Shown here: in pieces, positions 11,633-22,439 of the stretch | Position numbering within the stretch: the first letter of the stretch is position 1 | Layout of the letters: every line of letters begins with the position of its first letter | Assembly (NCBI GenBank): GCA_914767885.1 | Contig: CAJZBQ010000041.1 | Coordinates: forward strand, 501,001-565,000 | DNA from: Blepharisma stoltei | Taxonomy: Eukaryota > Ciliophora > Heterotrichea > Heterotrichida > Blepharismidae | DNA length: 64,000 bases | Reading direction: 5' to 3' | Translations under genes and position numbers: made by a program | Notes under the pieces: generated by a model | Database searches by the model: none | What the model was told of the DNA's origin: nothing | What the model saw: only the letters and a program-made list of their open reading frames with translations

Positions 11633-13127
11633 CTACTCATCACAGCTAGGCTCAATGCTGCTTTCGGCTGCTAGGAGATAAGTGAGTTCTTCTGAGGAAA
11701 GAGGCGGTTTTATTTTTTTACTCCCTCCATGAGCGAACCAAAAAATCTTGTTTGCTCATGGAGGGGGGTTAATTTTGTTTTTTTATATATAGTTAGATAG
11801 GATGACTGGAATGGGGCTTTTTTGGCTTCCCGACCTCCAAAAAAGCCCAGTTCCAGTCATCCTATCTAACTATAAATTTTATGGAAAATTTTTTTTTTTC
11901 GAAATTTTAAAAAAACTTAATTCGTAAAATTGGAAAGCAAATATTAAATTAATTTATAAAATTTATGTTTTAAAGCGATTTATTTAAAATAAACAGAATT
12001 AGCTCCAGATTTATTATACTAATTATCATTTATATATCAAATTTTTTATTCATAAAAAATTTTCTATTAAATTTTTTTGGTTCGCTTAGGAGGGTGGGTT
12101 TTTGGGAAAAAAAATAGGATTTTTCTAACGGTTTGTTCGCTCACGGGGGGGGAGTTAGCAAAAGATGGTCCCAGTTGATTCCTTTGAAATATTTGTGCCT
12201 CTTCAGCTGGGAAACTGTAGGCCTTTCTTCTGGAATTCTTTTCATCATTTGTTGAATCAAATCTTTTGCACTTTCACTTATATCATTGGGAAAGCGGATC
12301 CTTGCATTGGCAATTCTTTTGTAGAGAACCATAACATCTTCAGTATAAAAAGGAGGCTGACCAGTAAGCATCTCATACAAATTGGCTCCTATACAATAAA
12401 TATCTGCTGGCTTTCCAGCACCAGCTCTTGCTATCATTTCAGGCGCAAGGTAAGCAGGGGACCCACAAAACGACATGGCTGGGTTGTCTTCAGTCACATT
12501 TTGCTTTGCAAGACCAAAATCAGACAATTTTATGTGCCCTTGGCTGTCTATTAGTAAGTTTGAGGGCTTTAAATCTCTATACACAATATTAAGTGAATGC
12601 AAATATTCAATTGCTAGAATTACTTCTGCTATGTAGAATTTCGCTTGCTGATCTTTAAGCTGCTTCATTACGCTTAAAAGGCGAGAAAAATCCCCAAATT
12701 GGCAAAATTCTAGCACCATAAAAATGCATTTTGGGCTTTGAAAAACTGAATATAGCGGGACTATAAAGGGATGCCGAATATTTTTTAAAATTTTGCACTC
12801 AGCTCTGGCATATTTTTCTTGTTTTTTGATTTTCAAAGTGTTTTTATTCAAGGATTTTAGAGCAAAAATTTCGTTTGTAGACTTTTTCAAAACTTTGCAA
12901 ACTTTGCCAAAGCTTCCAGTGCCGATATCTTCCAGAACTTCAAAACTTTGAAGGCTCAGCTGCGGGTTCTCTTCACCCAGCAACTCTTCTTCATGCCTTT
13001 TAAATCTTTTCCCCATTAAGGTATTTCTGGCTTCTTTTAATTCTTCTTCTTCCCTACTCCTGTGGTTTGAAAGCATATGAAAGAAATCAACTGCTTCTCT
13101 CACTCTATTAGTTCACTCGACAGTCAT
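11633..13127 (-). CDS. AGC-family Ser/Thr protein kinase
   Basis: ATG 13127 (an in-frame TGA at codon 5 is Trp). Kinase landmarks: Gly loop GTGSFGKV, VAIK-type Lys in FALKSLNK, C-helix Glu, HRD as YRDLKPSN, DFG in SDFGLAK, APE as LAPE after SFCGSPAY. The S/T-x-x-GS(P)-x-Y-x-APE activation loop and the tail INWDHLL put it with AGC kinases (PKB/S6K-like). An M2 element (11719-12155) cuts the C-terminal tail. Beyond it IKPPLSSEELTYLLAAE continues to TAG 11633. With canonical TA excision the frame is off by one base at a run of seven Ts. One extra T, or the TA at 11711, would restore it. About 340-352 residues. Confidence 0.85.
11719..12155. mobile_element. M2 element in the AGC kinase gene, with a nested hairpin
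   Basis: It begins TACTCCCTCCATGAGCGAAC and ends CGGGGGGGGAGT before TA 12156. Inside is a second, nearly perfect 88-bp inverted repeat (11786-11873) starting TATAGTTAGATAGGATGACT, i.e. a nested TA-ended palindrome. Typical M2 interior around it. Confidence 0.85.
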
Positions 13128-13295
13128 ATCTAGATATTGACAATAATATTCTAAATCCTCCTTTTAATAAAAACAAATGGATTTTTTTGGGCTATACAAA
13201 GATTATTTTATTTTGCAATGTTTTTTAAATAACTATATGTTTGAATATTCTCTAAATTAAATCAAAGATATGGTTTAAATTTATAATTAGCCCCA

Positions 13296-13691
13296 TTAAT
13301 TGCTGCTCACTATCAAGTAGGATAGTAAGCTATTTTCTGGAGTTTCTATTACAAAGAAAAATTTGCCTTCTATACTTGAATTCACTGTATTTCTCACATT
13401 TTGAATTTCTCTTATAGGAAATGATATATCAGGTGGCTCTTCATCCATGTATTGGATCCTTGAGCTATAGTGCTTAAAAATTCCTTCTCTTGTGTCAAGG
13501 ACTAAAAATACTATTTTATCCTCGATTTGTAAATCTGATATGCAATAGACTTCGCCACTAAAACTCAACGGCCGATCTTCTGGGCACTTTTCCATGACTT
13601 CTGAATCTTCTTCTCTAAATGCCTCTAAAGTGCTTGCGTTGCTTGGTGTCCTACCATACTGATCTTCTAATTGGTTTTGATTAAAAATCAT
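13296..13691 (-). CDS. Hypothetical 131-residue protein
   Basis: Uninterrupted frame from ATG 13691 to TAA 13296. Acidic N-terminus, then alternating hydrophobic strands (EVYCISDLQI, KIVFLVLDTREGIF, GKFFFVIET, SYLIVSS) suggesting a small beta-rich fold such as a PH-like or roadblock-like domain; I cannot name one. No signal peptide or TM segment. The 168-nt gap to the AGC kinase holds no other frame. Confidence 0.6.
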   Translation of the reverse strand: MIFNQNQLEDQYGRTPSNASTLEAFREEDSEVMEKCPEDRPLSFSGEVYCISDLQIEDKIVFLVLDTREGIFKHYSSRIQYMDEEPPDISFPIREIQNVRNTVNSSIEGKFFFVIETPENSLLSYLIVSSN

Positions 13692-13873
13692 TAAAAGATA
13701 ATATAAATATCTTTGAATTGAGCAAAGTTTATGTTAATTCCAGGGAAACTTAAAAACTTCGTCTTCCATCCTGTTCTCTTATAATAATCCCCCTATAAAT
13801 GCCCTATCAATAATGGAATTCCTTTTCCAATTCACTTCGGTAGAATCGCGGGCCTTATAAATAAATAGGCGGG

Positions 13874-14833
13874 ATGTACTGGGAAGCTCCGACTTGTGTA
13901 ATTTGTTTGAATGAACTCTCTGCAAATCTGACAGTAACTCCATGCGGCCATGTTTTTCACCTCGAGTGCATGGAAAAGTGTGTGTTTAACAGGTGCAAGA
14001 ATTGTCCACTCTGCAGGAACCGCGTCCTGCCAAGTAAGCTCACAAACATTTCTTTTGCTTTGATTCCAGCGAAGTCAGCGACTCCTGCTATTTCTGGATT
14101 GTCTGAGGAAGAAATGAAGGATCTTCAGGCGCTGCAGAACAGAGCTAGAGAGGCGACGAAAGAAAAAGAAGCCTTGGAACTGAAGATCGACCTCACAGAG
14201 AAGTTTTTGATTGAGAAAGAAGCTCAAATCAAGTGGTTTCAGGAGATGTATGAAGAAGAAACGTCAAAAACTAAAAACTTCAAGCGAAGATACGAAGAAA
14301 CCTTGGCCCAGCTTCAAAGCTTCCAATATGAATCAGAAAAATACCAAGGATTATTTAATAATGCTCACAAGAAACTAAAAGAAGTTGAAACCAAAGTGAC
14401 AGAACTTGAAAATGTCTCGAAATTAATTGAAGAGCTTGAAAATACGCAATCCACTGTTACTTGGGCGAATTTAGCTAAAGAAAAATTAACAGCAGAAGAA
14501 CAAGCAGCTCATTTCTATAATGCCTTGCTCATCACCACGAACTCAATGAAAAATTTGGAAAAAGAGATGAAAGAGCTTAAAGACCTTAACAATAACACTG
14601 CGCAGCAATTTTCATCAACCAAGAGGCAGCTATTAATGGTGAGAAAAGAAAATGAAAACCTGACTAAACAAATGAGCACCCTTGAAACACAGCTGAATAC
14701 CAGCTCTTTAAAGGTAAAAACTATCTAGAGAAAAACTGAAGATGCACCAGCAATTTTGGTTGAGAACGCAATGAACTTTCAGCCCATGTTCAAGCCTAAA
14801 AAGGCCTTAAGCTTGCTGGCAAGCCGTCAATAA
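13874..14833 (+). CDS. RING-H2 / coiled-coil E3 ligase, TRAIP-like architecture
   Basis: 314 residues after removing intron 14714-14728. An N-terminal RING (about 8-50) shows CVIC..CGHVFHLECMEKC..CPLC. It is followed by about 200 residues of coiled coil and a short basic C-terminus (FKPKKALSLLASRQ). N-terminal RING plus long coil is the TRAIP/NOPO layout; TRAIP ubiquitinates replisome components in genome maintenance. The family match is from architecture, so TRAIP itself is not certain. Starts 182 nt from the divergent gene 13296-13691. Confidence 0.8.
14714..14728 (+). other. 15-nt intron
   Basis: GTAAAAACTATCTAG. It contains the in-frame TAG; splicing continues the frame as SSLKRKTEDAP. 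Confidence 0.9.
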
Positions 14834-14856
14834 TGATATATCAATTATTTAGGAAT

Positions 14857-17382
14857 TTAGCCTATCTGGTTTAATTTTTCTATAAAAGTTACCCATGAGA
14901 GTTTCTGGGCGTTTGCAGTTTTGATTTCTTTTCTTGCGTAATTTTCGAACTCTCTCATGTTTCGGTTCAGTTTATAGTTAGCGAACCATTCAGCTTCTTC
15001 TTTTAGTTTGTAATTGTGGTAAGCATACATGTCTCTCAATTTTTTCACAGAGTTGGTGTCTTCATGTAACATCTTTGTAAAGGCAAGCGTCTTGTCCTTT
15101 TGCAGGACAGTTATATCAACTGATTGGTCATTTGGGTTTAGTTCCCAGTTGCGCACATCCCCTCTGGTTCATAGTTTGTCTTTCCTAGCGTTTAAATCCC
15201 TCTCAGCTTTTACATATGATTTATAGTGGTTTTCTCTGTCTTTTAGCAAATCTTTAAATGGCGTTGTTTCGTGCAGTGTGTACTTGAAAAAAGCGGTTAG
15301 GTGCTTTTCCAAGGTATTCTTCCTTTTCATGTCATAGCTAGACCAAGAAGTCATTGCCTCCTCAAGAATTTGATATAGATCTGCTTCAGTTTTATTTTCT
15401 GGTGAAAGGCCCTGCATTACCCTTAAGCTCCCTGTGTCTCCTGCCAGTCTTTTTATGGAGTTTGAAGAGCTGACTAGCTGCTCTTGGGTTTTTTCTGATG
15501 TCTTTTTAGTGTTTTTTACCAAGTTTTGTGATGGTTCGAAATAACGGTCAACAATACTGGAGTACTCTTCAGAGAGAGAAGGATTGCACATAGTAACTCC
15601 ATCTGCAGTTGGAATATTTTCGACTGCGTCAGGTTTCTTGACGTTGCTCATCATTTTTTGGAAGAGCTCAAATTTCATCTCGTCAGTTTCCTTTAAAAAG
15701 GTTTCGAGAAGTGGTGATTTTCTTAGTGTAGGGTGATGGGTGATAGCATCCATATGATAATTCAGAAACCTCATATCTTTCAATAGAGATTCTTCTTTTG
15801 AGGCTCTTAAAACGCGAGTTGGAGGAATAGGAGGAGCATAAACTCCAGGATGTGTATTAACCAAACAAGTCCTGAGCCATGCAAAATCGTTTAAGCTTCT
15901 TTTTACTGACCAACCAAAAGGAAAAGTTTTTACAGTATATGATGCTGCGTGGATTTTTTCAGGGCTAAATGGGGATTACTGTGATAGTTTCACTTTTATA
16001 GACCTAGTGGACAGCTCAGTATCTGGCTCCGTTATTGTGTAAACTTGGTAAAGTTCTGTCACTTTGGTTGTGGCTTCACTTAAGCGAGGCGCTTCGGACT
16101 CCATAGTATGGATAGTTTGACTAAGAGGCATATCAGGCTGTATCATTATTGGTCTGCCTGTTGTTGTCTCTTCTGAAATTCTTGAAAACTCTTTGCCTTT
16201 TGTATGCTTTTCTTCAATAGGGATATCTCCTTCATTGAAAAGAGGTCTTCCCAGTTGCTTTGGAGTAAGAGATTCTGGCTCTGTGAATTTATTAATTTCT
16301 CTTCGCTCAGCATAGGTTGTTGGTTCTTCTATAGTGTGCGTTATTGTAGTTTCTGCATGGCGGAAAGGGATTGCGCTTTCTTCTTCGAGTGGACCTTGTT
16401 TTAAGTTTGATGAGGGCTCACTATACGTCTTTCGACGTGATAGCTCCTCAGATTCTGGATATTCCGTTGTAGTTTTTGTCTCGGTGACAACCCTTTTTTT
16501 TACAAGAATGTTGGCATCTTGTTCTGATGGTTCTGATGAAATTTGAGGAGGAGTTCTAGATGAAAAACTCGTTTCATTTAGACTCTCTATGGCTTTTGGT
16601 TCGGCTCCATGCCAAATGAAAGTGTATTTTTGATAGTACAAATTTCATCAAAGTGCATTTGGTCGAAATTTTTTAAATAGTGTGAAATTTGGTTGAAATT
16701 TAATAGGTTTTTTGGTCAAATGTCTCGCTATCAAAAAGTTTTAGCCAATATTCGGCCAAACGCACTTCGGCGAAATACACACTATAATGTATTGGTAATA
16801 TTTTATTTTGCTTATTTATGGTAAATTGATTTTAAAATGTCAAAAAAAATTTTGACATGCCATTATATATAAAACTGAGTCTATGGTATGTTAAAATTTT
16901 TTTGGCATTTTAAAATCAATTTACCATAAATAAGCAAAATGAAATTTATGCAAGGGATTATATCAAAAGTGCACGAACAACGGGCCTGCACCCTTTGGTT
17001 CAGATCTATTTGTTTCAGAAACTCTGGGCGAAATCCTTTTATTGGCCTGCAGAAAATCTTGCTTAATTTGAGGGTAATTCTGCTTGAAATCATAAAGCAC
17101 TGACTTTAGCTCGTCCACTTGCCATTTGTCTACTGAAGACTGCTTATAATTTCTAGTATAATAATCAAAAACATCGGGATTATAATTTCCTTCAGATAAC
17201 TCAGCTTTCAATATATTTCGCTTTTTCATCTCAATATCAGACGACTGGGCTGCTGTATCTATTACTCTTATGATTGTATTCTTAGCTTCATCTGAGAGTG
17301 TAGTTTCTTTGGTTATCTCTTTAAGCCTTTCTTTGCTGTCTATTACTTTGTCTTCTGATAAATTTTGACCTTTATTTTCCAT
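14857..17382 (-). CDS. Sorting nexin (PX-BAR type)
   Basis: ATG 17382 to stop 14857. After removing two IESs (16796-16946 and 16634-16782) and intron 15965-15979, the CDS is 2,211 nt, 736 residues. The N-terminal third is Pro/Thr/Glu-rich and disordered with repeated TTT/EPT segments. A PX domain follows (about 395-470), marked by YTVKTFPFGWSVKRS, DFAWLR and HPGVYAPPIPP. A long helical BAR-like region fills the C-terminus. Such proteins bind PI3P on endosomes and shape tubules (SNX1/2/Vps5-like). One TGA in the BAR region and one near the first IES encode Trp. The upstream 139 residues and the PX part look like separate genes unless the IESs are removed. Confidence 0.85.
15965..15979 (-). other. 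15-nt intron
   Basis: Minus-strand GTAATCCCCATTTAG just before the PX domain. Splicing joins KLSHPEKIHAASYTV. Confidence 0.9.
16634..16782. mobile_element. C-family TIR element / IES (149 bp)
   Basis: The ends are TAGTACAAATTTCATC and the inverse of TAGTGTGTATTTCGCC, an imperfect terminal inverted repeat with 'aagtgc(a/g)tttggtcga' inside. TA 16783 follows. Similar sequence recurs near 25110-25230 and 48875-49063. Excision is needed to link the two parts of the sorting nexin. Confidence 0.8.
16796..16946. mobile_element. P1 palindromic element / IES (about 150 bp)
   Basis: Near-perfect palindrome: TTTTGCTTATTTATGGTAAA at the left and its inverse at the right. It is almost identical to 33631-33779 (opposite orientation of the centre). 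TA 16796 (or 16799) and TA 16947 are the boundaries; both choices keep the sorting-nexin frame. Confidence 0.85.
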
Positions 17383-17415
17383 TTTTAATTAATGACGACA
17401 GAAATGATTTGCATC

Positions 17416-18809
17416 TTAAAAGGATTTATTTAATTTCATCAAAGATCCATCTTTCAATGCCAGCAGTAATGAATCATCCCAGCCGATTTCGCAGCATGAA
17501 ACAAGCCTTTCATATGAATTAAAAATACACTTTAACTGCCCTTCAGCATTACAAATTGCTGTCCCATGCTCCACTGACGTTACTAACGTGTTTTGTTGCT
17601 TTGTAATTTTTAAAAAACTGTCATCGGGGCGATCTTTAAGAAATGGGAAAGTGATGTTGTGTTTTATGCCTTGGGTCATATCAAAAACTTCAACAGAATT
17701 TTCTGTTTTCGCATACAAGAGCATTCCGTCAGGCGAGAAATCCAATCCTGTATATTTATCTGATCCAGCTGTGATATTAAGATTTGCTTTCATAAACGTG
17801 TCATTATACAGGTTGACTGTTCTGTTTGTGATTCTAACTCTGCTGTCCTGGATCCTTCTGAATTTATTTGGCAGAATTTCTTCATCCTCTGCGCCGAAAT
17901 TAAAAACTGGGGACTTGATTCTCCTTATATCTCATACACTTACTCACCCTACAAAAAAATTTTGTTCGCTCACGGAGAGGGGTTAATTTTTTTTTGAAAT
18001 TTTTTTAAATCCCAATTCGGAATAATTGGAAAGCAAATATTATTTAATTTGAAAAATTTTATGTTTTAAAATGCAAGTAGTTTAAAATTAAACAGAATTT
18101 GCTAGAGATTACATTATACTAATTATCACTTATTTATCAAAATATTTTTCATAAAAATTTTTTGTTCGCTCACAGATGGGTGGTTTTTTTGCGCAAAAAA
18201 TACGGATTTTTCCAATGGTTTTGGTTCGATTACGAAGGGGTGAGTTAGGCTTCCGTTATCCCCGCTAGTCACAAAAATTTCATCTTTGATAGGGCTCCAT
18301 TTAAATGTAGAAAATTTCCCTTCTGCTTTGAGGTTTTCTTTTCAGTTCGCAATATCAACAAATTTAACGCTATTTCCACAGTTTACAGCTACAAGTCCAT
18401 TTTCCCCCTGTTGGACTTCTAATTCTTTCCCATTAGTAATGCTCAAGCTTTCCAATCTTTTGCCAGTATTAGAATCCCATATGATTGCCAGTGAGCTATC
18501 AAGAGTGAAAAAAATGCTTGGATCAATCGGAAACCATTTGGTTTGAAAAATCACCTTGGGAGACTGAAAATTGCTAACCAATGATACTCCATCATCTGAT
18601 AAGTCCAAAATCATTCATCCTCTGTAGCTGCCGCATAAAAGGTATCTTTCTGAGCACTCAAGGTCTAGTGAGCTAGATAATAATTACAAAAGCTCTTGCT
18701 GAGTTGAAAAAAATAAATCAAAAGAATAGCCACAACTAGCCTCAATTGTTGCGAAAACCCCAGAGGAAGGCATAATTCCAAGTTTCATCTGCTCGATAAT
18801 GTTTAGCAT
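17416..18809 (-). CDS. WD40 protein, CSA/ERCC8-like
   Basis: ATG 18809, intron 18673-18687, M2 element 17941-18245, stop TAA 17416. The CDS is exactly 1,074 nt, 357 residues. WD-type repeats are visible: RYLLCGSYRGWMILDL, SLAIIWDSNTGKRLES, NGSLSVWDIRRIKSP (the last is formed only across the M2 junction) and ENSVEVFDMTQG. The N-terminal order 'LL.GS..G...D.., ..T.WDS.TG., F.WSP..D.....SGDNGS..VWDIRR' parallels CSA (ERCC8), the substrate receptor of the CRL4 transcription-coupled repair ligase. Two TGA codons (VFVDIANW, WDIRR) are Trp. Assignment to CSA is probable, not proven. Confidence 0.75.
17941..18245. mobile_element. M2 MITE-like IES (305 bp)
   Basis: It starts TACTCACCCTACAAAAAAATT and ends GAAGGGGTGAGT before TA 18246. 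Excision makes a WD40 strand (SLSVWDI) and the exact codon count. This is one of the cleanest proofs of TA-to-TA removal in the window. Confidence 0.9.
18673..18687 (-). other. 15-nt intron
   Basis: Minus-strand GTAATTATTATCTAG. Splicing joins QQELFSLDLECSER. Confidence 0.85.
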
Positions 18810-18822
18810 TTAATTATTAGAT

Positions 18823-20604
18823 ATGGCAGTCAATTCTTTTAGTGCACAGTTAGGAGACCTGCTTTTTTCAGTCGCAAAGCGGCCAGGAATCCATCTGATG
18901 GCTTTTATTCAAAAATCTATTGAGAACGAGTATAAGAGGATTTACTATGAACTTACTTACTTACTTACTTACTTACTTAGGTATTTAAGGTGTTTTGATT
19001 TCTTCAGCAGGATGATTTAGGCATGCTTAAGCCCATCCTTTTTAACTCCCAACTGGTGACGTCACCAAGCACTCCTGGATCGGTTAGCCCGATCTGGCCG
19101 TCTATAAAGTTCCGCCTCAGCAGGGCTAGAAATCCCGCACCGGCAGCGTTGCCTCGCCCGAACTCGACTCCTGCGCGTGTTTCCGCCTAAGGGTCACCCT
19201 CCTCGGGTGTGTCAAGCAGCAAACCCAGGTGGAGCTTATTATCTTGACCAAAGAAATACCCTATGCGGTATTCCATATTGGTATTGCTGATAAAAGGCCA
19301 CGTGGAAAACTGAACCCCATAATAATAAAAGCGAGGGGAAGGAATAGTTCTCTCGGAGAGAACTAATTCCGCACTGAGCCATTTTATTATTATGGATTTA
19401 CTATGAACAAATGATTTATCAGGCAGCATTCCTAGCTAAAGTCAGAAGGCAGCACTTAGCTGGGGCTGTGAATTTTGATACTGCTTATGAAGAAGCAAAT
19501 GAAATGAGCATAGAAGAGCACAAGATCTATGCGAAAGGCGAATATTTAGAACAAATTTACAATATTCTGGGAACTCTTCATAATATTGCAAGGAATATTG
19601 AAGTGGTTTATGATAAAAAGCAGTATGAGAATAGTGGGAAAACTTCGCTGTTAGATCCCAACTCGTTCCCAATTGCTGATTTATCTAATAAGCACCTAAT
19701 TAAAGACATGACTTCAATATGAACTGAATTCCCTAATGATGTAAACCCTAAGCTTATTGATGGAGTTGGCTTCAGGACCTATACATATAAATCTACAATA
19801 AACCACCCAGAAGCTGGGCTTGGAGTCTTCACAGAGTCTGAAAAGCCTATTCCACCTGGAACCTTATTAGGATTTTTCCCTGGGATTGTTTATCCTTCAA
19901 GTACCATGGAAGTGAAAATAAGCAGGAGCAAGATCCTGAAGGCAGAATTTCCCTTTATACAAAGGTATAACGGAACAGGCATTTTCCATGACGACCCCTT
20001 ACTTTATCCTGCATATTACTTAGGCTACACAGTAGAAGAGTATTTACATAGCAGAGCTCGCTTAAAAAATTTCCCTCAAATTGAAATTCGTCCAGACATG
20101 CTCAACCCTTATGCGTTGGGGCACATGATAAACCACCCACCGCCAAACACAAGCCCAAATGTTGGCTTTATAGACCTCGAAGTCCCTTATGCCTTTTTCC
20201 CTAGCTTTCTAATGAGGTATTTCCCTTATATGATTTATTCAGAGATTTCCAAATCAAGAGCGTGGACCAATAGAAATTACCACGTCGTCGGGGTAGTTTC
20301 TCTAAAAGAGCTCCATAATGAAGAACTTTTTGTTAACTATGGAGGAGAGCGATTTCCTCAAGATTTCGCCCCAGAATGGATGCATGTTCCTCCAGAATGC
20401 AAACCAATAGCCCCCTATCTATGTAAAGAAGAAGCTCTTTACGAGTTTTCACGCCTGAACAAAATGCTTATAAAATGGGACGAAATTACTGCAAGTGCAA
20501 TAGAGTCTGTAGAAATGGAAAGAGAAAAACAAAAACAGCAGCGAATTAAAGAGTCCTTAGAAGACCCCAAGATTTTTGAGAAGTATTATAACAAACCTAA
20601 ATAA
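18823..20604 (+). CDS. SET-domain protein, SETD9-like
   Basis: After removing the R1 element 18943-19398 the CDS is 1,326 nt, 441 residues. An N-terminal helical region is followed by a SET domain: GLGVFTESEKPIPPGTL (about 195), HMINHPPPNTSPNVGF (NH-box, about 305), and ELHNEELFVNYG (about 390). The spacing and the 'YFPYMIYS' segment match vertebrate SETD9, a poorly studied protein methyltransferase. A TGA at 19721 is Trp (SIWTEFP). A Lys/Glu helix ends the protein. It starts 13 nt from the divergent WD40 gene, so they share a very compact promoter. Confidence 0.85.
18943..19398 (-). mobile_element. R1 retroposon-like insertion in the SETD9-like exon
   Basis: It is flanked by the 15-bp duplication GGATTTACTATGAAC (18939 and 19394). 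On the minus strand it starts CATAATAATAAAATGG and ends in an (AAGT)n tail of about six units (18953-18978). TA inside each duplication (18943, 19399) allows exact removal of 456 bp; the protein then reads RIYYEQMIYQA. Confidence 0.9.
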
Positions 20605-20620
20605 GCTAATTATTAATTTC

Positions 20621-21115
20621 ATGAAAGCAGGTTTCTCCCCTTCTAAAACTGTCACAAGCATCCCCAAGTCTTTTAAACGAGGCGAAATAACAGGCGCAAT
20701 TTCAGCTGCATTTGGAAACCCAACGCCCCAAGCAAAGCCTTCAACTGCATCTCAAACGTTAAAGAAAAAATTATCTATGTTGAGAAGTAGGACCATTGGA
20801 AGGGACACCTTTTTAACTGAGGCAGAAATGAACGAGGTAGAAGAAGTCATCCCTACGCTTGACCGAGAAGAAATAAAAAAAGACATGACCTATGAAGAAC
20901 TTATTAATGAGGTCGAGTCCATCACAAGTGGACTACAGCAAAGGGATGACGACTTAGAAGAACTTAGAAGGAGGATCCACAGGTGCGACTTGGGGATCCA
21001 CAACCAGACGAAAACCACTGAAGGAATTCGAAAGAACGCCAAAGCACTTGATCATAACAACAAAAAAATGATGAAAAAATTCAAATCGTATGCAGATCTG
21101 CCCAAGTATTCATAA
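20621..21115 (+). CDS. Small basic coiled-coil protein
   Basis: 164 residues. ATG 20621 was chosen because upstream codons lie in the 3' end of the SETD9-like gene. The gap is only 16 nt from that stop. The N-terminus is low complexity (Pro, Thr, Ser, Lys); from about residue 90 it is helical (EELINEVESITSGLQQRDDDLEEL) and ends in basic residues. It looks like a t-SNARE-like or tethering coil, but no family could be fixed. Confidence 0.65.
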   Translation: MKAGFSPSKTVTSIPKSFKRGEITGAISAAFGNPTPQAKPSTASQTLKKKLSMLRSRTIGRDTFLTEAEMNEVEEVIPTLDREEIKKDMTYEELINEVESITSGLQQRDDDLEELRRRIHRCDLGIHNQTKTTEGIRKNAKALDHNNKKMMKKFKSYADLPKYS

Positions 21116-21135
21116 TAAAATTGTTAGAAAAGATA

Positions 21136-22381
21136 TTAAATATTATTTTCGGAGTTCTTGGGATGTGAAAATGTAGGAATGTATAGCAGGCAGGAAGTGC
21201 AGCACCACAATGGAAAAGTTTATTAGATTAGTTCGGAAGGTATTTATTGTCCCCACTTCACTGATTGCTCCGTTCTACAGTGGCGTGCTGCGGGGTTGCA
21301 GAGTACTACCATCTTGCAAGCCGGGCTGAAACCAGGTTTCTCAGTAGTGATATCATCAAGGGTTCAGAGGACATTGCTAGTCATCATTATTTCCAACCAC
21401 GAAACGTCACTTTTTCCATGAATATTCACAAGTCAAATCCCTCTCATCTTGAGAATCACTTTCGATTCGAGAGACTCCGCTGCTGGGTGTGCGTCAGCTG
21501 CCTAATTTGCCTCCGCTCTTTTTTGTGTACTCAAAGAAAAACTCAACAGCTTTCGCCATCTGGGGGAAATCACCAAGCAGCTTCAGCAGATATGCCAGCC
21601 TTCTCCATAACGGACTCTTTGCTGCTGGAAAAAGAGAAGCAATTAACTACCCTAAGATTCAGGACCCAGTTCAGCGGAAAAGAGACTCATATCTCTCGCT
21701 TCGAGGCTACTAAACATCGCCGAGCTATAATTAGATCCAAAAAAACACTTCCGGTATGCATAAGGACTCTCGTCTCTCCTCTGACATTTTATGTATGTAG
21801 CACCACAATGAGAAGGCCAAGGACAGACCGTGGCCAGTTCGGAGGTTTTCGTCTCCATCCCAAGTTTTATCGACGCCGTAGATATCGCCAACAGCCAAAT
21901 AAATTGTGAGGCCCATGAAGAAGATGATAGTAGGTGCCCAGATCCCATGGTACCAAATCCAGTGCTTGCATTTTTTGCCAAAGTACATGCAAATATGTAG
22001 CACAACATAAGTAGCATTAATAAATATACAGACTGATAAAAATCCTATCATGATGCCTCCAGCAGTTCAGAATCTCGTCAAATTCCCACAAAAGTCATTG
22101 CAGGCAGCATCAATCACGTCTTTGTAATAATCGCACATATTATTGTTCATATCCTCATATGACTCGTTATTGGAGACTCTCTGATCAAGTCCTGTTTCAG
22201 ATGTTTCGCCTGCATATAAACCCCAATCAAAGTAGCAATAATGCACCCACTGTGTCAATGTCAAATCTACTAATTGCACTACAATAACCAAGACATTTAA
22301 CAAGGCCCCTAAAAAGCAGTGCAATTTAAATGCGTTTTGTCGTTCTTGATCAAAATTGCTTTCAATTTCCATATTTCGCAT
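21136..22381 (-). CDS. Four-TM membrane protein, claudin/PMP22-like topology
   Basis: ATG 22381; IES 21182-21797 removed; stop TAA 21136-21138; 630 nt, 209 residues. Hydrophobic segments at about 21-45 (FLGALLNVLVIVVQLVDL), 108-132 (IGFLSVCIFINATYVVLHI), 145-165 (APTIIFFMGLTIYLAVG) and 185-198 (the last completed across the IES as SLWCYIPTF). The long first loop is Cys-containing (CDYYKD, CNDFCGN). This is the layout of small tetraspan proteins; no specific family match. A TGA after NLTRF is Trp. Its 5' end is 58 nt from the divergent NDUFS1 gene. Confidence 0.7.
21182..21797. mobile_element. TA-bounded IES (616 bp) in the tetraspan gene with coding-like interior
   Basis: Removal between TA 21182 and TA 21798 completes the host protein with exact frame. 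The interior (about 45% GC) is unlike the AT-rich MITEs. It contains a frame starting with ATG 21210 (MEKFIRLVRKVFIVPTSL) and another around 21489-21713, neither continuous. A 12-bp repeat AGCACCACAATG occurs near both ends (21199, 21799) and may be a target duplication. It may be a captured gene fragment. Confidence 0.65.
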
Positions 22382-22439
22382 GTTTATTATAATCTATTAC
22401 TATCTAACTCTCTCATTAAATTAACAATATGTCCAATGG

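Noticed and set aside
18953..18978. (TTAC)n run as a telomere or centromere repeat
   Set aside because: It is short, differs between copies, and sits exactly at the 3' end of a retroposon next to its target duplication.
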